The position numbers and the translations under genes were made by a program. The notes beneath the pieces were generated by a model. It ran no database searches and was not told the DNA's origin. It saw only the letters and a program-made list of their open reading frames with translations. This document shows, piece after piece, positions 34,910 to 44,161 of a stretch of DNA of 64,000 bases (position 1 is the first letter of the stretch; each line of letters starts with the position of its first letter). Source of the DNA: Chitinivorax sp. PXF-14. Lineage in GTDB: Bacteria > Pseudomonadota > Gammaproteobacteria > Burkholderiales > SCOH01. The stretch spans positions 248,001 through 312,000 of the forward strand of contig NZ_JBFNXJ010000002.1 of NCBI RefSeq assembly GCF_040812015.1, given 5' to 3'.

Positions 34910-35464
34910 ATGCGCCCGCAGAAAATCTCCCGCGACGAGCTGCTGCAACGTTGCGCCGCCACGTTCAAGCGCTACGGCTATCACGGCACCTCGATGGACA
35001 TGCTGGCCAGCGCCTGCGAGCTGACCAAGGCCTCGTTCTACCACCACTACCCGAACAAGGAAGCGCTGGCGCGCGACGTGCTGCAGCGCACCCACGCGGT
35101 CGTCAACGAGGCGCTGTTCGCGATCGCCTACGACGACGGTGCCACGCCGCAGGATCGGCTGCAGCGGATGAACCACAAGGCGAAAAAGCTGTTCATGGGT
35201 GACGCCGTCGGCTGCCTGATGGGCGTGATCGCCATCGACGCCACCTATGCCGTGCCGGAACTGATGCCCCCCATCCGCCACTTCATCGACGACTGGGCCG
35301 CCGCGCTGGCACACCTGTTTGCCACCCGCTGGCCCGAGGCCGAGGCGCGGCAGCTGGCGCGGCAGACGGTCGCCGACTTCGAAGGCGCGATCCTGCTGTC
35401 GCGCATCGATGGTACGGGCGACTATTTCGACCGGGTGTGCGAGCGCGTGGCGGGCTATCTCTAG
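34910..35464 (+). CDS. TetR-family transcriptional regulator
   Basis: A 184-residue repressor. The N-terminal helix-turn-helix is typical: LLQRCAATFKRYGYHGTSMD, LASACELTKASFYHHYPNKE, followed by a ligand domain (about 60-180). I take the ATG at 34910 since it gives the usual ten-residue lead; an in-frame ATG at 34877 is also possible. The perfect palindrome 100 bases upstream is the expected autoregulatory site and probably controls the divergent crotonase/hydrolase operon. Ligand unknown; an acyl-CoA is plausible. Confidence 0.9.
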   Translation: MRPQKISRDELLQRCAATFKRYGYHGTSMDMLASACELTKASFYHHYPNKEALARDVLQRTHAVVNEALFAIAYDDGATPQDRLQRMNHKAKKLFMGDAVGCLMGVIAIDATYAVPELMPPIRHFIDDWAAALAHLFATRWPEAEARQLARQTVADFEGAILLSRIDGTGDYFDRVCERVAGYL

Positions 35465-35479
35465 CCGCCGCGCAGGCAC

Positions 35480-35505
35480 AAAAAAAGCCCGGCGCGAGGC
35501 CGGGC
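35480..35505 (-). terminator. Rho-independent terminator of the efflux operon
   Basis: GCCCGGC (35487-35493) and GCCGGGC (35499-35505) with a five-base loop, and a run of seven A on the plus strand just before, which is a U-tract for transcripts on the minus strand. It lies 34 bases beyond the outer-membrane factor stop and 15 beyond the TetR stop. Confidence 0.88.
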
Positions 35506-35538
35506 AGGACGGGATGCCTGGACGATGCCAGACAGGAA

Positions 35539-36954
35539 CTACTGTTTCGCCTGAGTCGGCTCAGCGCTGCTCCAGCCACCGCCAAGGGCGCGGAACACGT
35601 CGACACTCGAAGTCAGCTGCGATACCTGCGCATCTAGCTGGTCCTGCGTGGTCGAGTACAGGTTGCGCTGCGCGTCGAGCAGTTCGAGATAGCCCGACTG
35701 GCCAGCCTTGTAGCGCAGCTCGCTGAGCTTGAGCGACTGTTCGAGCGCATCGATGCGGCGTTGCTGCGCATTGGCGCTGTCGCGGGCGGCGCTCATGCTG
35801 TTCAGGGCATCGAGCGTTTCCTTGAAGGCCTGCTGCACCGCCTTCGCATAGGCCGCCTCGGCCTGACGCGAGCGTGCCTCGGCAGCGCCGACCTGGGCAT
35901 CGATGCGCTTCAGCCCGACCAGCGGCTGGGCCAGCGATGCGGCCGCATTCCACATCAATGCCGGGCCGGAGAACAAGTCGCCGAGCGCTTCGCTCGCCGA
36001 GCCCCAGGCGCCGGTCAGGCTGATCGACGGGTAGTACTGCGCCCGGGCCACGCCGATCTGGGCACTGGCCGCCTGCAGGTTGGCCTCAGCCTCGCGCAGG
36101 TCGGGGCGCTGTTCGAGCAGGTTGGCAGGCAGGCCGGTCGGCACCGCCGGCGGATTGGGCAAGGCCACGCTCGATGCCGGGCGGGCAATCCTGGCCGCCG
36201 CCACGTCACGCGGCGAACGCCCGACGAGCACCGCCAGCGCGCGCTCCGCCTGGCTCTGCGCGGCCTTCAGGGCCGGCAGCGCAGCGGCGATCGCCTCGCG
36301 CTCGCTCTTCGACTGGGCCAGATCGAGCGACGAGATCACGCCGGCCTTAAAGCGGCGTTCTTGCAGCTTGACCGACTCGTCGCGGGTAGCCAGCGTCTTG
36401 TTCGCCACATCGACCTTGTGGTCGAGGCCGCGCAGCTGGAAATAGGTCTGCGCGACCTGCGCCGCAATCGCCGACTGCGCGGCATGGCGGGCCTCGCGGC
36501 TGGCCGCGAGCTGGGCCGCGGCAGCCTCGTTGGCGCGGCGCACCTTGCCCCACAGGTCGAGCTCGTACGACACATTGAGCGTGGCCTGATGCTGAGTGAT
36601 GCGATCTGGCGTGCCGGGCACGTAGCTCGCCGTCTTGTGGCTGGGCCGCGTGCGGCTCGACGACGCGCCGATGCCGACATCGGGCAGGTAATCGACCCGC
36701 GCCGAGTCGAGCAAGGCGCGCGCCTCGTCGACCCGGGCACCGGCGGCACGCAGGTCCTGGTTGTTGGCCAGCGCGGTGTCGACCAGCGCATTGAGCGTCG
36801 GGTCGTTGTAGTCCTGCCACCAGCGCGACAGGTCCTGCCGGCTGTCGGCCGTGCTGGCCACCGGCAGCTCCAGCGCGGGACGCTTGTAGTCCGGGCCGCT
36901 GGCGCAGCCGGCGAGCAGCGCGCCCGCCACTGCGATTGCAATCAGATTACGCAT
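35539..36954 (-). CDS. RND efflux outer-membrane factor (OprM/NodT family)
   Basis: A 471-residue TolC-like lipoprotein, lipobox LLAGC (Cys17), starting MRNLIAIAVAGALLAGCASG. The internal duplication typical of the family is visible, with coiled-coil segments around NNQDLRAAGARVDEARALLD and QLAASREARHAAQSAIAAQV, and the equivalents in the second half. The family motif NLLEQRPDLREAEANLQAAS lies near residue 280. It forms the exit duct of the tripartite pump. Its start overlaps the pump gene stop by eight bases. Confidence 0.93.
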   Translation of the reverse strand: MRNLIAIAVAGALLAGCASGPDYKRPALELPVASTADSRQDLSRWWQDYNDPTLNALVDTALANNQDLRAAGARVDEARALLDSARVDYLPDVGIGASSSRTRPSHKTASYVPGTPDRITQHQATLNVSYELDLWGKVRRANEAAAAQLAASREARHAAQSAIAAQVAQTYFQLRGLDHKVDVANKTLATRDESVKLQERRFKAGVISSLDLAQSKSEREAIAAALPALKAAQSQAERALAVLVGRSPRDVAAARIARPASSVALPNPPAVPTGLPANLLEQRPDLREAEANLQAASAQIGVARAQYYPSISLTGAWGSASEALGDLFSGPALMWNAAASLAQPLVGLKRIDAQVGAAEARSRQAEAAYAKAVQQAFKETLDALNSMSAARDSANAQQRRIDALEQSLKLSELRYKAGQSGYLELLDAQRNLYSTTQDQLDAQVSQLTSSVDVFRALGGGWSSAEPTQAKQ

Positions 36955-39900
36955 TGGGTTCCTCCGTGGTCGTGCGTTCGACCGGAATCACGTCTTCTTC
37001 CTTGCCCTTGCCCATACGCAGATTGGTGATGAGCTTGAAGAACAGCGGGACGAAGAAAACAGCCAGGAAAGTCGCTGCGATCATGCCGCCGACCACGCCC
37101 GTGCCGACCGATTGCCGCGAGGCAGCGCCGGCGCCGGTCGAGATGGCCAGCGGCAGCACGCCGAGGATGAAGGCGAGCGAGGTCATCAGGATCGGGCGGA
37201 AACGCAGCCGTGCCGCTTCCAGCGCCGCATCGACGGTCGACAGCCCTTCGTTCTTCTTGAGCACGGCGAACTCGATGATCAGGATCGCGTTCTTCGCGGC
37301 CAAGCCCAGCAGCGTGACCAGGCCGATCTGGAAGTAGACGTCGTTGTTGAAGCCGCGCAGCCATACCGCCACCAGTGCGCCAAAGGTGCCGAACGGCAGC
37401 GCCAGCATCACCGAGAACGGCAGCGACCACTTCTCGTATTGCGCCGCGAGGATCAGGAACACCATCACCGCCGCCATGCCGATCGCCAGCCCCGAGGTGC
37501 CGCTCGAACGCTTCTCCTGGAAGGATGCACCACCCCAGTCGTAGCTGAAGTCAGGCGGCAGCACTTCCTTGGCGATCTGCTCGACGCGGGCGATGGCCTG
37601 CCCCGAGCTCACGCCCGGTGCGCCCTGCCCCATCAACTTGACCGATGGCAGGTTGTTGAAGCGATCCAGCGTTTCCGGGCCGGACGAGTACTGCACCTTG
37701 GTGAAGGCCGACAGCGGGATCATCTTGCCGGTGCTCGATTTCACATACATCGCGCCGATGTCCTCGGGCTTCATGCGATAGCGGCTATCGGCAGCCATGA
37801 TCACCTGCCAGGTGCGGCCGAACTTGTTGAAGTCGTTGACGTAGTAGTTGCCGAGTGTCGCCGACAGGGTGTTGAACACCTCGTCCACCGGCACGCCGAG
37901 CGATGCGGCCTTCTCGCGGTCCACGTCCACATAGAGCTGCGGGGTCGAGGCGCGCCACAGCGTATTCACGCCGGCCAGCATCGGGTCCTTGTTGGCACGC
38001 TCCATGAACTGCTGCGTGACTTCGTTCAGGCGCTTGGCACCGCCATCACCGCGGTTCTGGATGTAGAACTCGAAGCCACCCGCGTTGCCGAGGCCGAAGA
38101 TCGCCGGCGGGTTGAAGGCCAGCACCAGCGCCTCCTTGATGCCCGCGGTCTTCATGAACAGCTCGCCCACCAGCTCGCTGGCCTTGACCTTGCGCTGGTC
38201 CCACGGCTTCTGCGTGACGAAGAGCGTCGCCGCCGAGTTGCGGAAGCCACCGCCGAGGAAGTCCATGCCCGCAAACGAGATCACGTGGGCATTGGCTTCG
38301 TTCGACTGGATCGCGCCGATCACCTGCTGTACCACCTTGTCGGTACGCTGCAGCGTCGCGCCATCGGGCAGGTAGACCGCACCGATGTAGTAGCCCTGGT
38401 CTTCTTCCGGCACCAGCGAGCCCGGGGTGTGCTTCCACAGCCCGGCAGTGATCGCCACCATGCCTGCGAACAGCAGCACGCCGAGCACCGAGCGCTTGAG
38501 CATGAAATGCACGCCATTCACATAGCGGCCGGTGACGCGGTGGAACCAGTCGTTGAACCAGGTGAAGAAGCGGCCCGGCTGCTTGTGCTCGCGCTTGAGG
38601 ATCAGCACGCACAGCGACGGCGTCAGGGTCAGCGCCACCACGCCCGAGATGCACACGGCGATCGAGATGGTGATTGCGAACTGGCGGTACAGCTCGCCGG
38701 TCAGGCCGCCCAGGAAGGCGATCGGCACGAACACAGCGGTCAGCGTCAGCACGATGGCGATCACCGGCCCGGTCACCTCGCGCATCGCCTTGACGGCGGC
38801 GGCGTGGGCCGAGACGTGCTCCTCGTGCATGATGCGCTCGACGTTTTCGAGCACGACGATCGCGTCATCGACCACGATACCGATCGCCAGCACCATGCCG
38901 AACAGCGTCAGCGTGTTGATCGAGTAGCCGAGCAGCAACATGCCGGCAAAGGTGCCGATCAGCGATACCGGCACGGCGATGGTCGGGATCAGCGTGGCGC
39001 GCCAGTTCTGCAGGAACAGGTAGACCACGAGGAATACCAGCACCATGGCCTCGCCCAGCGTCTTCAGCACCTCGTGGATCGAGACCTCGACAAAGCGCGT
39101 GGTGTCGTACGGTGTCGCATAGGTCATGCCCTGCGGGAAACGCTCCGCGATCTGCGTCATGGTACGGTTCACTTCGTCCGCCACGTCGAGCGCGTTGGCG
39201 CCCGGCTGCAGGAAAATCCCCAGCAGCGTTGCCGGCTTACCGTTGTAGCGACCGATGAAGTCGTTATCCTTCGAGCCGAGCTCGACCCGCGCCACATCCT
39301 TGAGCTTGACCATCGAACCGCCGTTGTTGGCGCGCACGATGATGTTCTCGAACTCCTTCACATCGGCAAGGCGCCCCTTGGCGGTGATCGTGTAGACCAG
39401 CTCCTGATCCTTGTCGTTGGGCGACTGGCCGATCTTGCCTGGCGCGAACTGGGCGTTCTGCTGGTTGATCGCGTTGATCACCTCGCCCGTCGTCATCTTG
39501 AGCTGGGTCAGGCGGTCCGGCTTGAGCCAGATGCGCATCGCGTAGTCCTTGGCACCGAAGATCTGCACATTGGTGGTGCCGGGGATACGCTTGACCTGGT
39601 CGAGCACGTTCTGCGTGACATAGTTCGAGATGTACAGGTCGCTGTAGCGCGCGTCGGGGCTATAGAACGCCAGTACCTGCAGGAAGGCCGAACTGCCCTT
39701 CTCCACCGATACGCCCTGGCGCCGCACTTCCTGCGGCAGGCGGGCTTCGGCCTGCTTCACCCGGTTGTTGACGTTGAGTGCCGCCTGGTCGACGTTGGTG
39801 CCGATCTCGAAGGTGACCTGGATTTCGACCACACCATTGCTGGCCGAAGTCGAGCTCATGTACTGCATGTGCTCGACACCGTTGATCTGGTTCTCCAGCG

Positions 39901-40093
39901 GTGCGGCGACAGTCTGCTCCAGCACCTCGGCAGAGGCGCCCGGATAGACGGCGCGCACGGTCACCACCGGCGGTGCGATCTCGGGATATTGCGCGATCGG
40001 CAGCACACGCATCGCGGCCAGGCCAGCAAGCATGATGAAGATCGAGATGACCGCCGCGAAGATCGGGCGGTCGATGAAAAAGCGGGAAAACAT
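36947..40093 (-). CDS. RND multidrug efflux pump, AcrB/MexB type
   Basis: A 1048-residue HAE1-family inner-membrane transporter with twelve membrane helices and two large periplasmic loops, exporting drugs by proton antiport. It begins MFSRFFIDRPIFAAVISIF, the standard HAE1 start. The proton-relay aspartates are in GIVVDDAIVVLENVERI, and PVSLIGTFAGMLLLGYSINTL and the late KNAILIIEFA are family signatures. Length equals AcrB. It lies 20 bases after the adaptor gene and overlaps the outer-membrane factor gene. Regulation by the divergent AcrR-like repressor is likely. The substrates cannot be read from sequence. Confidence 0.95.
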   Translation of the reverse strand: MFSRFFIDRPIFAAVISIFIMLAGLAAMRVLPIAQYPEIAPPVVTVRAVYPGASAEVLEQTVAAPLENQINGVEHMQYMSSTSASNGVVEIQVTFEIGTNVDQAALNVNNRVKQAEARLPQEVRRQGVSVEKGSSAFLQVLAFYSPDARYSDLYISNYVTQNVLDQVKRIPGTTNVQIFGAKDYAMRIWLKPDRLTQLKMTTGEVINAINQQNAQFAPGKIGQSPNDKDQELVYTITAKGRLADVKEFENIIVRANNGGSMVKLKDVARVELGSKDNDFIGRYNGKPATLLGIFLQPGANALDVADEVNRTMTQIAERFPQGMTYATPYDTTRFVEVSIHEVLKTLGEAMVLVFLVVYLFLQNWRATLIPTIAVPVSLIGTFAGMLLLGYSINTLTLFGMVLAIGIVVDDAIVVLENVERIMHEEHVSAHAAAVKAMREVTGPVIAIVLTLTAVFVPIAFLGGLTGELYRQFAITISIAVCISGVVALTLTPSLCVLILKREHKQPGRFFTWFNDWFHRVTGRYVNGVHFMLKRSVLGVLLFAGMVAITAGLWKHTPGSLVPEEDQGYYIGAVYLPDGATLQRTDKVVQQVIGAIQSNEANAHVISFAGMDFLGGGFRNSAATLFVTQKPWDQRKVKASELVGELFMKTAGIKEALVLAFNPPAIFGLGNAGGFEFYIQNRGDGGAKRLNEVTQQFMERANKDPMLAGVNTLWRASTPQLYVDVDREKAASLGVPVDEVFNTLSATLGNYYVNDFNKFGRTWQVIMAADSRYRMKPEDIGAMYVKSSTGKMIPLSAFTKVQYSSGPETLDRFNNLPSVKLMGQGAPGVSSGQAIARVEQIAKEVLPPDFSYDWGGASFQEKRSSGTSGLAIGMAAVMVFLILAAQYEKWSLPFSVMLALPFGTFGALVAVWLRGFNNDVYFQIGLVTLLGLAAKNAILIIEFAVLKKNEGLSTVDAALEAARLRFRPILMTSLAFILGVLPLAISTGAGAASRQSVGTGVVGGMIAATFLAVFFVPLFFKLITNLRMGKGKEEDVIPVERTTTEEPNA

Positions 40094-40113
40094 GGATTAG
40101 CCTCGCTCTCTCA

Positions 40114-41313
40114 TCAAGCCTTGGGTTGTGCGGCAGGCGCGGCAGCCGGGGCGGCACCGAGCGGCACCGGCTTCACCGGCGCACCGGGGCGCAGCTTGGG
40201 CAGGCCGTCGACGATCACTTCCTCGCCGCCCTTCAGGCCGCTGCGGATGATCCAGCCGCGATCCTTGCCCATGTCCACCCACTCGCCGACTTCGACCGGC
40301 TGCGGCTGCGCGATCGGCGCACCGTCCTTGCCCTTGCCGACCAGGAACACGAGCTTGCCCTGGCCGCTCTCGATCACCGCGCGCTGCGGTACGGCCAGCG
40401 CGTTGGGGCGCTCGCCGCCGGACAGCAGTACGCGCACGAACTGGCCCGCTGCGAGTTTGCCATTCGCGTTCGGCAGCTCGGCGCGCGCATCATAGGTGCC
40501 GGTCGAGGTATTGACGTGGGCATCGCGGAAATTGAGCCTGCCTGCCTGCGCGGCCATCGAGCCGTCGGCCAGGCGCACATTGACCTTGAACTTGCCACCA
40601 TCGGGTAGTTTGACCTTGCCGTCGGCCGCATCGTGGTCGAGCCTGAGCTGGTCGTCTTCCGAGATGCTGAAGTTGACGTAGATCGGATCAACCTGGACCA
40701 GTGTGGTCAGCAGGCTGTCGCCGCCGGCCTGCACCAGGCTGCCTTCGGACTTCTGCGCCTTGCTGGTGATCCCCGCTACCGGCGCGTTGACGTGTGTGTA
40801 ACCGAGGTTCAAGCGGGCTTCCGTCAACCTGGCCTGCGCCGACTTGAGCGCGGCAGCCGACAACTGTTCGGTCGATACCGCATCGTCGTATTCCTTCTGG
40901 CTGACCGCCTTCTGCTCGATCAGCGGCTTGAGCCGCGTGGCTTCGCGCCGCGCCTGGGCGAGCTTGGCCTCGGCGCTAGCGACATCGGCCTCGGCGGCAG
41001 CGGCCTGCGCTTCGAACGGCTTCGGGTCGATCAGGAACAGCGGCTGGCCAGCCTTGACGGCAGCACCCTCTTCATACAGGCGCTTTTCCAGAATGCCGGT
41101 GACACGACCGCGCACCTCGACTTCCTTCGAGCCGGCGGTCTGGCCGACATATTCGAAGACAACGGGCAGGTTTTGCGGGGTGACTTTCACCACCGCCACT
41201 TCGGGCGGGGGCATGCCGCCCATGTGGCCACCCGGCTGTTCTTTGGAACAACCGGCCAGCACCACCAGGGCCAGCGATACGCTTGTGGCGATTTTTGTCG
41301 TTGAAACGCGCAT
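40114..41313 (-). CDS. RND efflux periplasmic adaptor (AcrA/MexA type)
   Basis: A 399-residue membrane fusion lipoprotein, lipobox VLAGC (Cys22). It has the usual order: lipoyl half-domain (EVAVVKVTPQNLPVVFEYVG), alpha-hairpin (about 100-155), second lipoyl half (LNLGYTHVNAPVAGITS), beta-barrel (NFSISEDDQLRLD) and membrane-proximal part. Residues GRVTGILEKRLYEEGAAVKA match AcrA. It bridges pump and outer-membrane factor. First gene of the efflux operon; GGAGAGC lies immediately upstream of the ATG. Confidence 0.94.
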   Translation of the reverse strand: MRVSTTKIATSVSLALVVLAGCSKEQPGGHMGGMPPPEVAVVKVTPQNLPVVFEYVGQTAGSKEVEVRGRVTGILEKRLYEEGAAVKAGQPLFLIDPKPFEAQAAAAEADVASAEAKLAQARREATRLKPLIEQKAVSQKEYDDAVSTEQLSAAALKSAQARLTEARLNLGYTHVNAPVAGITSKAQKSEGSLVQAGGDSLLTTLVQVDPIYVNFSISEDDQLRLDHDAADGKVKLPDGGKFKVNVRLADGSMAAQAGRLNFRDAHVNTSTGTYDARAELPNANGKLAAGQFVRVLLSGGERPNALAVPQRAVIESGQGKLVFLVGKGKDGAPIAQPQPVEVGEWVDMGKDRGWIIRSGLKGGEEVIVDGLPKLRPGAPVKPVPLGAAPAAAPAAQPKA

Positions 41314-41382
41314 TCATGCTCTCCAGTTTGCTACGTGTTATTGGGCTGAAGTGGGGAACTAATTTCGTTTGCAATTATCGTA

Positions 41383-41408
41383 ACATACATACAAGAATGT
41401 TTGTAAGT
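41383..41408. promoter_or_regulatory. AcrR/TtgR-like operator
   Basis: ACATACATACAAGAATGTTTGTAAGT has arms that agree at about ten of twelve positions around its centre. The pattern (TACATACA...TGTTTGTA) resembles the published E. coli AcrR and Pseudomonas TtgR operators. It lies in the AT-rich space between the adaptor gene and the regulator gene, 70 bases from the adaptor ATG. Confidence 0.75.
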
Positions 41409-41504
41409 GGAATTTTTGCTAAACTTAGAACATATATTTTGGGGATGCCATTTTTCGATCGCCGTGGGCATCCCGTGATCTTGTTATTTTGGAGTACCGC
41501 CGTC

Positions 41505-42188
41505 GTGGCCAGACGCACCAAGGAAGAAGCCCAGGAAACCCGCTGCCAGCTGCTCGATGCGGCCGAACAGGTTTTCAGCGAAAAGGGCGTGGCTCATACC
41601 TCGCTTGCCGATGTGGCAGCCGCCGCCGGCCTGACACGCGGCGCCATCTACTGGCATTTCAAGAACAAAGCCGACCTGCTCGATGCAATGTGCGACCGGG
41701 CAACGATGCCGATGGAAGAACTGCTCGAGGCCTACACCGAATCGACCAGCAGCCCGCTGCAGCGCATCCGCCTGCGTGCGGCCGAAGCGCTGCGGCAGAC
41801 GGCGCACGACGCGCGCTTTCGCTCGATGCTGATTATCGTCTTCCACAAATGTGAGTATGTAGACGAACTCTCTGCAGTCAAGGAACGTCATCTGCAAAGC
41901 CGCAACGAGTGCGTCGAGCAGGTCACGCAGGAGTTCACCGATTCGGTTGCCGCAGGCGAGCTGCCAGCCGATCTCGACCCCCGCCGCGCCGCCATCGGCC
42001 TGTTCGCCTTCTTCGACGGCCTGGTCTACAACTGGCTGCTCGACCCCACCTATTTCGACATCGATACCAACGCCCAGTACTGGGTGGACCAGTACCTGGG
42101 CGGGGTGCGCCAGCCGCTGCCCGACCCGGGGCCGGAACAGGAAACCAAGCCGGCGGCAGCCAGCCGCGGCAAACGCTGCTGCCGCTGA
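41505..42188 (+). CDS. AcrR/TtgR-type TetR-family repressor of the efflux operon
   Basis: A 227-residue repressor starting (M)ARRTKEEAQETRCQLLDAAE, the typical AcrR/MtrR/TtgR beginning. The helix-turn-helix is LADVAAAAGLTRGAIYWHF; the C-terminal domain (AFFDGLVYNWLLDP) is the drug-binding region of the family. The start is a GTG at 41505 with GGAG ten bases upstream; about 74 codons remain open further upstream but cross the operator. Divergent from the efflux operon, which it should repress until a substrate binds. Confidence 0.92.
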   Translation: MARRTKEEAQETRCQLLDAAEQVFSEKGVAHTSLADVAAAAGLTRGAIYWHFKNKADLLDAMCDRATMPMEELLEAYTESTSSPLQRIRLRAAEALRQTAHDARFRSMLIIVFHKCEYVDELSAVKERHLQSRNECVEQVTQEFTDSVAAGELPADLDPRRAAIGLFAFFDGLVYNWLLDPTYFDIDTNAQYWVDQYLGGVRQPLPDPGPEQETKPAAASRGKRCCR

Positions 42189-42222
42189 GCACTGGCGCAG
42201 TCTGCCCGCTCACGTCCCGGCG

Positions 42223-42873
42223 TCAGCCGCCCAGCGCGGCGATGGCCTGTGCCAGGTTGAGCATGGCCTGCCGGCCGAGCCGCGCCTCGAAATAGTCGGT
42301 GCCGTAGACCCGCGGCCTGGCGAGGAAGGATGCCAGCACCTCGCGCCGCTTGCGGCGGTAGATCAGCCCTGGCACCCAGCGATATTCCTGCCGGACCTGC
42401 CGCTCGAACTCGGCGAACACATCAGCGTCGCTGCCGAGTATGGCCAGGTCGATATCGATCAGCAGTACCGCCAGAGGGTCGACCGGGGTATCGACATGGC
42501 GGGTCAGCATGATCCAGTCTGCCACTTGGGCGACCTCGCCTGCCGCCACGCCCGCCTTGTTAGCCAGCTTCTGCCACCAGCGCGCACTGCGCGCCTCGTT
42601 GTCGCTGCGATGCGGGTCGTAGATTGCATCGTGGAACCAGATCGCCAGCTCCAGCAGGTCGTTTCGCGCCGCGGCCCCTGCCTCGACCGCTGCGTCGTAC
42701 CAGCGCAGGCAGGCGGCGATATGGGCAAAGGTATGGTAGGCGCGGTGCGGTTCGTCGTAGGCGCGGCGCAGCGTGAAATAGTCGGCGCTGCCGTCGTAGC
42801 CAGACGCCATCCTGCGCCAGAGCGCCTGCCAGCGCTCGGCGGCCCAGTCGGTGGCGGGCAAGACCTCAGGCAT
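42223..42873 (-). CDS. HD-superfamily metal-dependent phosphohydrolase-like (COG4339)
   Basis: A 216-residue protein with HD-domain ligands: the family stretch YDEPHRAYHTFAHIAACLRW and LAIWFHDAIYDPHRSDNE (His-Asp), with a further LLIDIDLAILGS Asp. It matches the COG4339 group of predicted metal-dependent phosphohydrolases, with no known substrate. The start at 42873 overlaps the acyltransferase stop by eight bases; a further 26 codons upstream are open inside the acyltransferase gene. Third gene of the dnaE operon. Confidence 0.85.
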   Translation of the reverse strand: MPEVLPATDWAAERWQALWRRMASGYDGSADYFTLRRAYDEPHRAYHTFAHIAACLRWYDAAVEAGAAARNDLLELAIWFHDAIYDPHRSDNEARSARWWQKLANKAGVAAGEVAQVADWIMLTRHVDTPVDPLAVLLIDIDLAILGSDADVFAEFERQVRQEYRWVPGLIYRRKRREVLASFLARPRVYGTDYFEARLGRQAMLNLAQAIAALGG

Positions 42874-44161
42874 CGCGCACCCGCGCCGGCAGCCAGGCCG
42901 CGCACCAGGCATCGAGCCGGTGAGCGGCAAAGGGCTGGAAGCGGCGTTCAAGCCAGTAGGAGAACACCAGCGTCAGCAGCAGCGCCACGGCCAGCCAGGG
43001 GGCGATCCCCGTCGGCGTATGCACCGGCGCCAGCGAATTGGCGAAATGCAGGATGGGGTAATGCACCAGGTACAGCGCGTAGGAAATCATGCCAACCGGC
43101 ACCGTGAGCCGGATGCCGATCTGGGTCAGCCGGCCCAGCAGGGGATGGTAGTTGCGCACCACCAGCAACGCCCCGGCCAAGGCAAACACGGCCATCTGCA
43201 CGATACCGGCAGCCGACTTGGGCCCCCACAGCTGCAGCAGGGTAGCGCTCAACGCCACCAGCGTCGGCAGGATGGCGGCCAGCGCGGCAAGGCCGCGCAG
43301 CCCCACCGGCCAGTTGGCCGGGCGGCTCAGCGGCAACAGCAGGATCAGGGCGAACATGATGCCCCAGCCGAGATCGGTAGCGATGGCGAAGCGCGTGCTG
43401 CCGATCGCGGGCACCAGCACCAGCAGGCCGGAGATGGCGATCCACAACAGCTGGCGCGGTATCGCCACGCGCGCATCGCGCCGCCGCATGTCGGCCACCC
43501 AGGCCCCGAGGCACCACAGGAAATACAGCGACAACACATTCCACACGTGATCGCAGGCAATCGGCCCCATCGCCAGCGCCAGCACGCTGAGCGCCGCGCC
43601 TGCACCCACGGCGGCCTGTGTCGAATAGCGCTGGGCAACACGCCAGAACAGCGGATAGAGCGCGTAGTACGCCAGCTCGTAGGAGAGTGACCAGGCCGTG
43701 CCGAAATTGGGCAGCACCGCCGCCCAGCGCCCGCACTGGTAGTTGAGATCGGCCACCAGCAACACATTCAGCAGCAATTGCGATGGATGGATGCTCGCCA
43801 GCATATCCGCATAGCCCGGGAGGCCGAGCCACACGCCGATTGCCAGCAGGGACAGGGCGAGCGCGAAGCCGATCAGCAGGATCGGGTACAGCCGCCGCAG
43901 CCGCAGGTAGAAATAATGGCGCACCCCGGCCCAGTCGCCGAGCGGCCGCGTGGCGCTGGCATAGTGGATGCTGAAGCCCGACAGCAGGAAGAAGAACAGC
44001 ACCGCATTGTGCGCATAGCCGCCAAACAGCACCGCCAGCACGGGCGTACCCGGTTTGCCGGCATGGTAGCCGAGCACCTGCAGCACATGCGACAGCACCA
44101 CATAGGCAGCCGCCACTCCGCGTGCCGCCTCGACGCTGGCGATGCGCCTTGCCTCAGCCAT
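42866..44161 (-). CDS. Acyltransferase-3 family membrane protein
   Basis: A 431-residue membrane protein with about ten hydrophobic segments. The N-terminal SVEAARGVAAAYVVLSHVLQ carries the His of the family's first helix, and FFFLLSGFSIHYAS the conserved second motif. It belongs to the acyltransferase-3 (OafA/NodX-like) family that O-acetylates surface glycans or lipids in the inner membrane. The start overlaps the dnaE stop by eight bases, so it is probably co-translated with dnaE. The acceptor is not known. Confidence 0.88.
   Translation of the reverse strand: MAEARRIASVEAARGVAAAYVVLSHVLQVLGYHAGKPGTPVLAVLFGGYAHNAVLFFFLLSGFSIHYASATRPLGDWAGVRHYFYLRLRRLYPILLIGFALALSLLAIGVWLGLPGYADMLASIHPSQLLLNVLLVADLNYQCGRWAAVLPNFGTAWSLSYELAYYALYPLFWRVAQRYSTQAAVGAGAALSVLALAMGPIACDHVWNVLSLYFLWCLGAWVADMRRRDARVAIPRQLLWIAISGLLVLVPAIGSTRFAIATDLGWGIMFALILLLPLSRPANWPVGLRGLAALAAILPTLVALSATLLQLWGPKSAAGIVQMAVFALAGALLVVRNYHPLLGRLTQIGIRLTVPVGMISYALYLVHYPILHFANSLAPVHTPTGIAPWLAVALLLTLVFSYWLERRFQPFAAHRLDAWCAAWLPARVRDA

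Noticed and set aside
37112-40495. Open frame of over 1100 codons antisense to the RND pump gene
   Set aside because: High-GC DNA commonly gives long open antisense frames; the protein has no known domain, and the opposite strand is a perfect pump gene.
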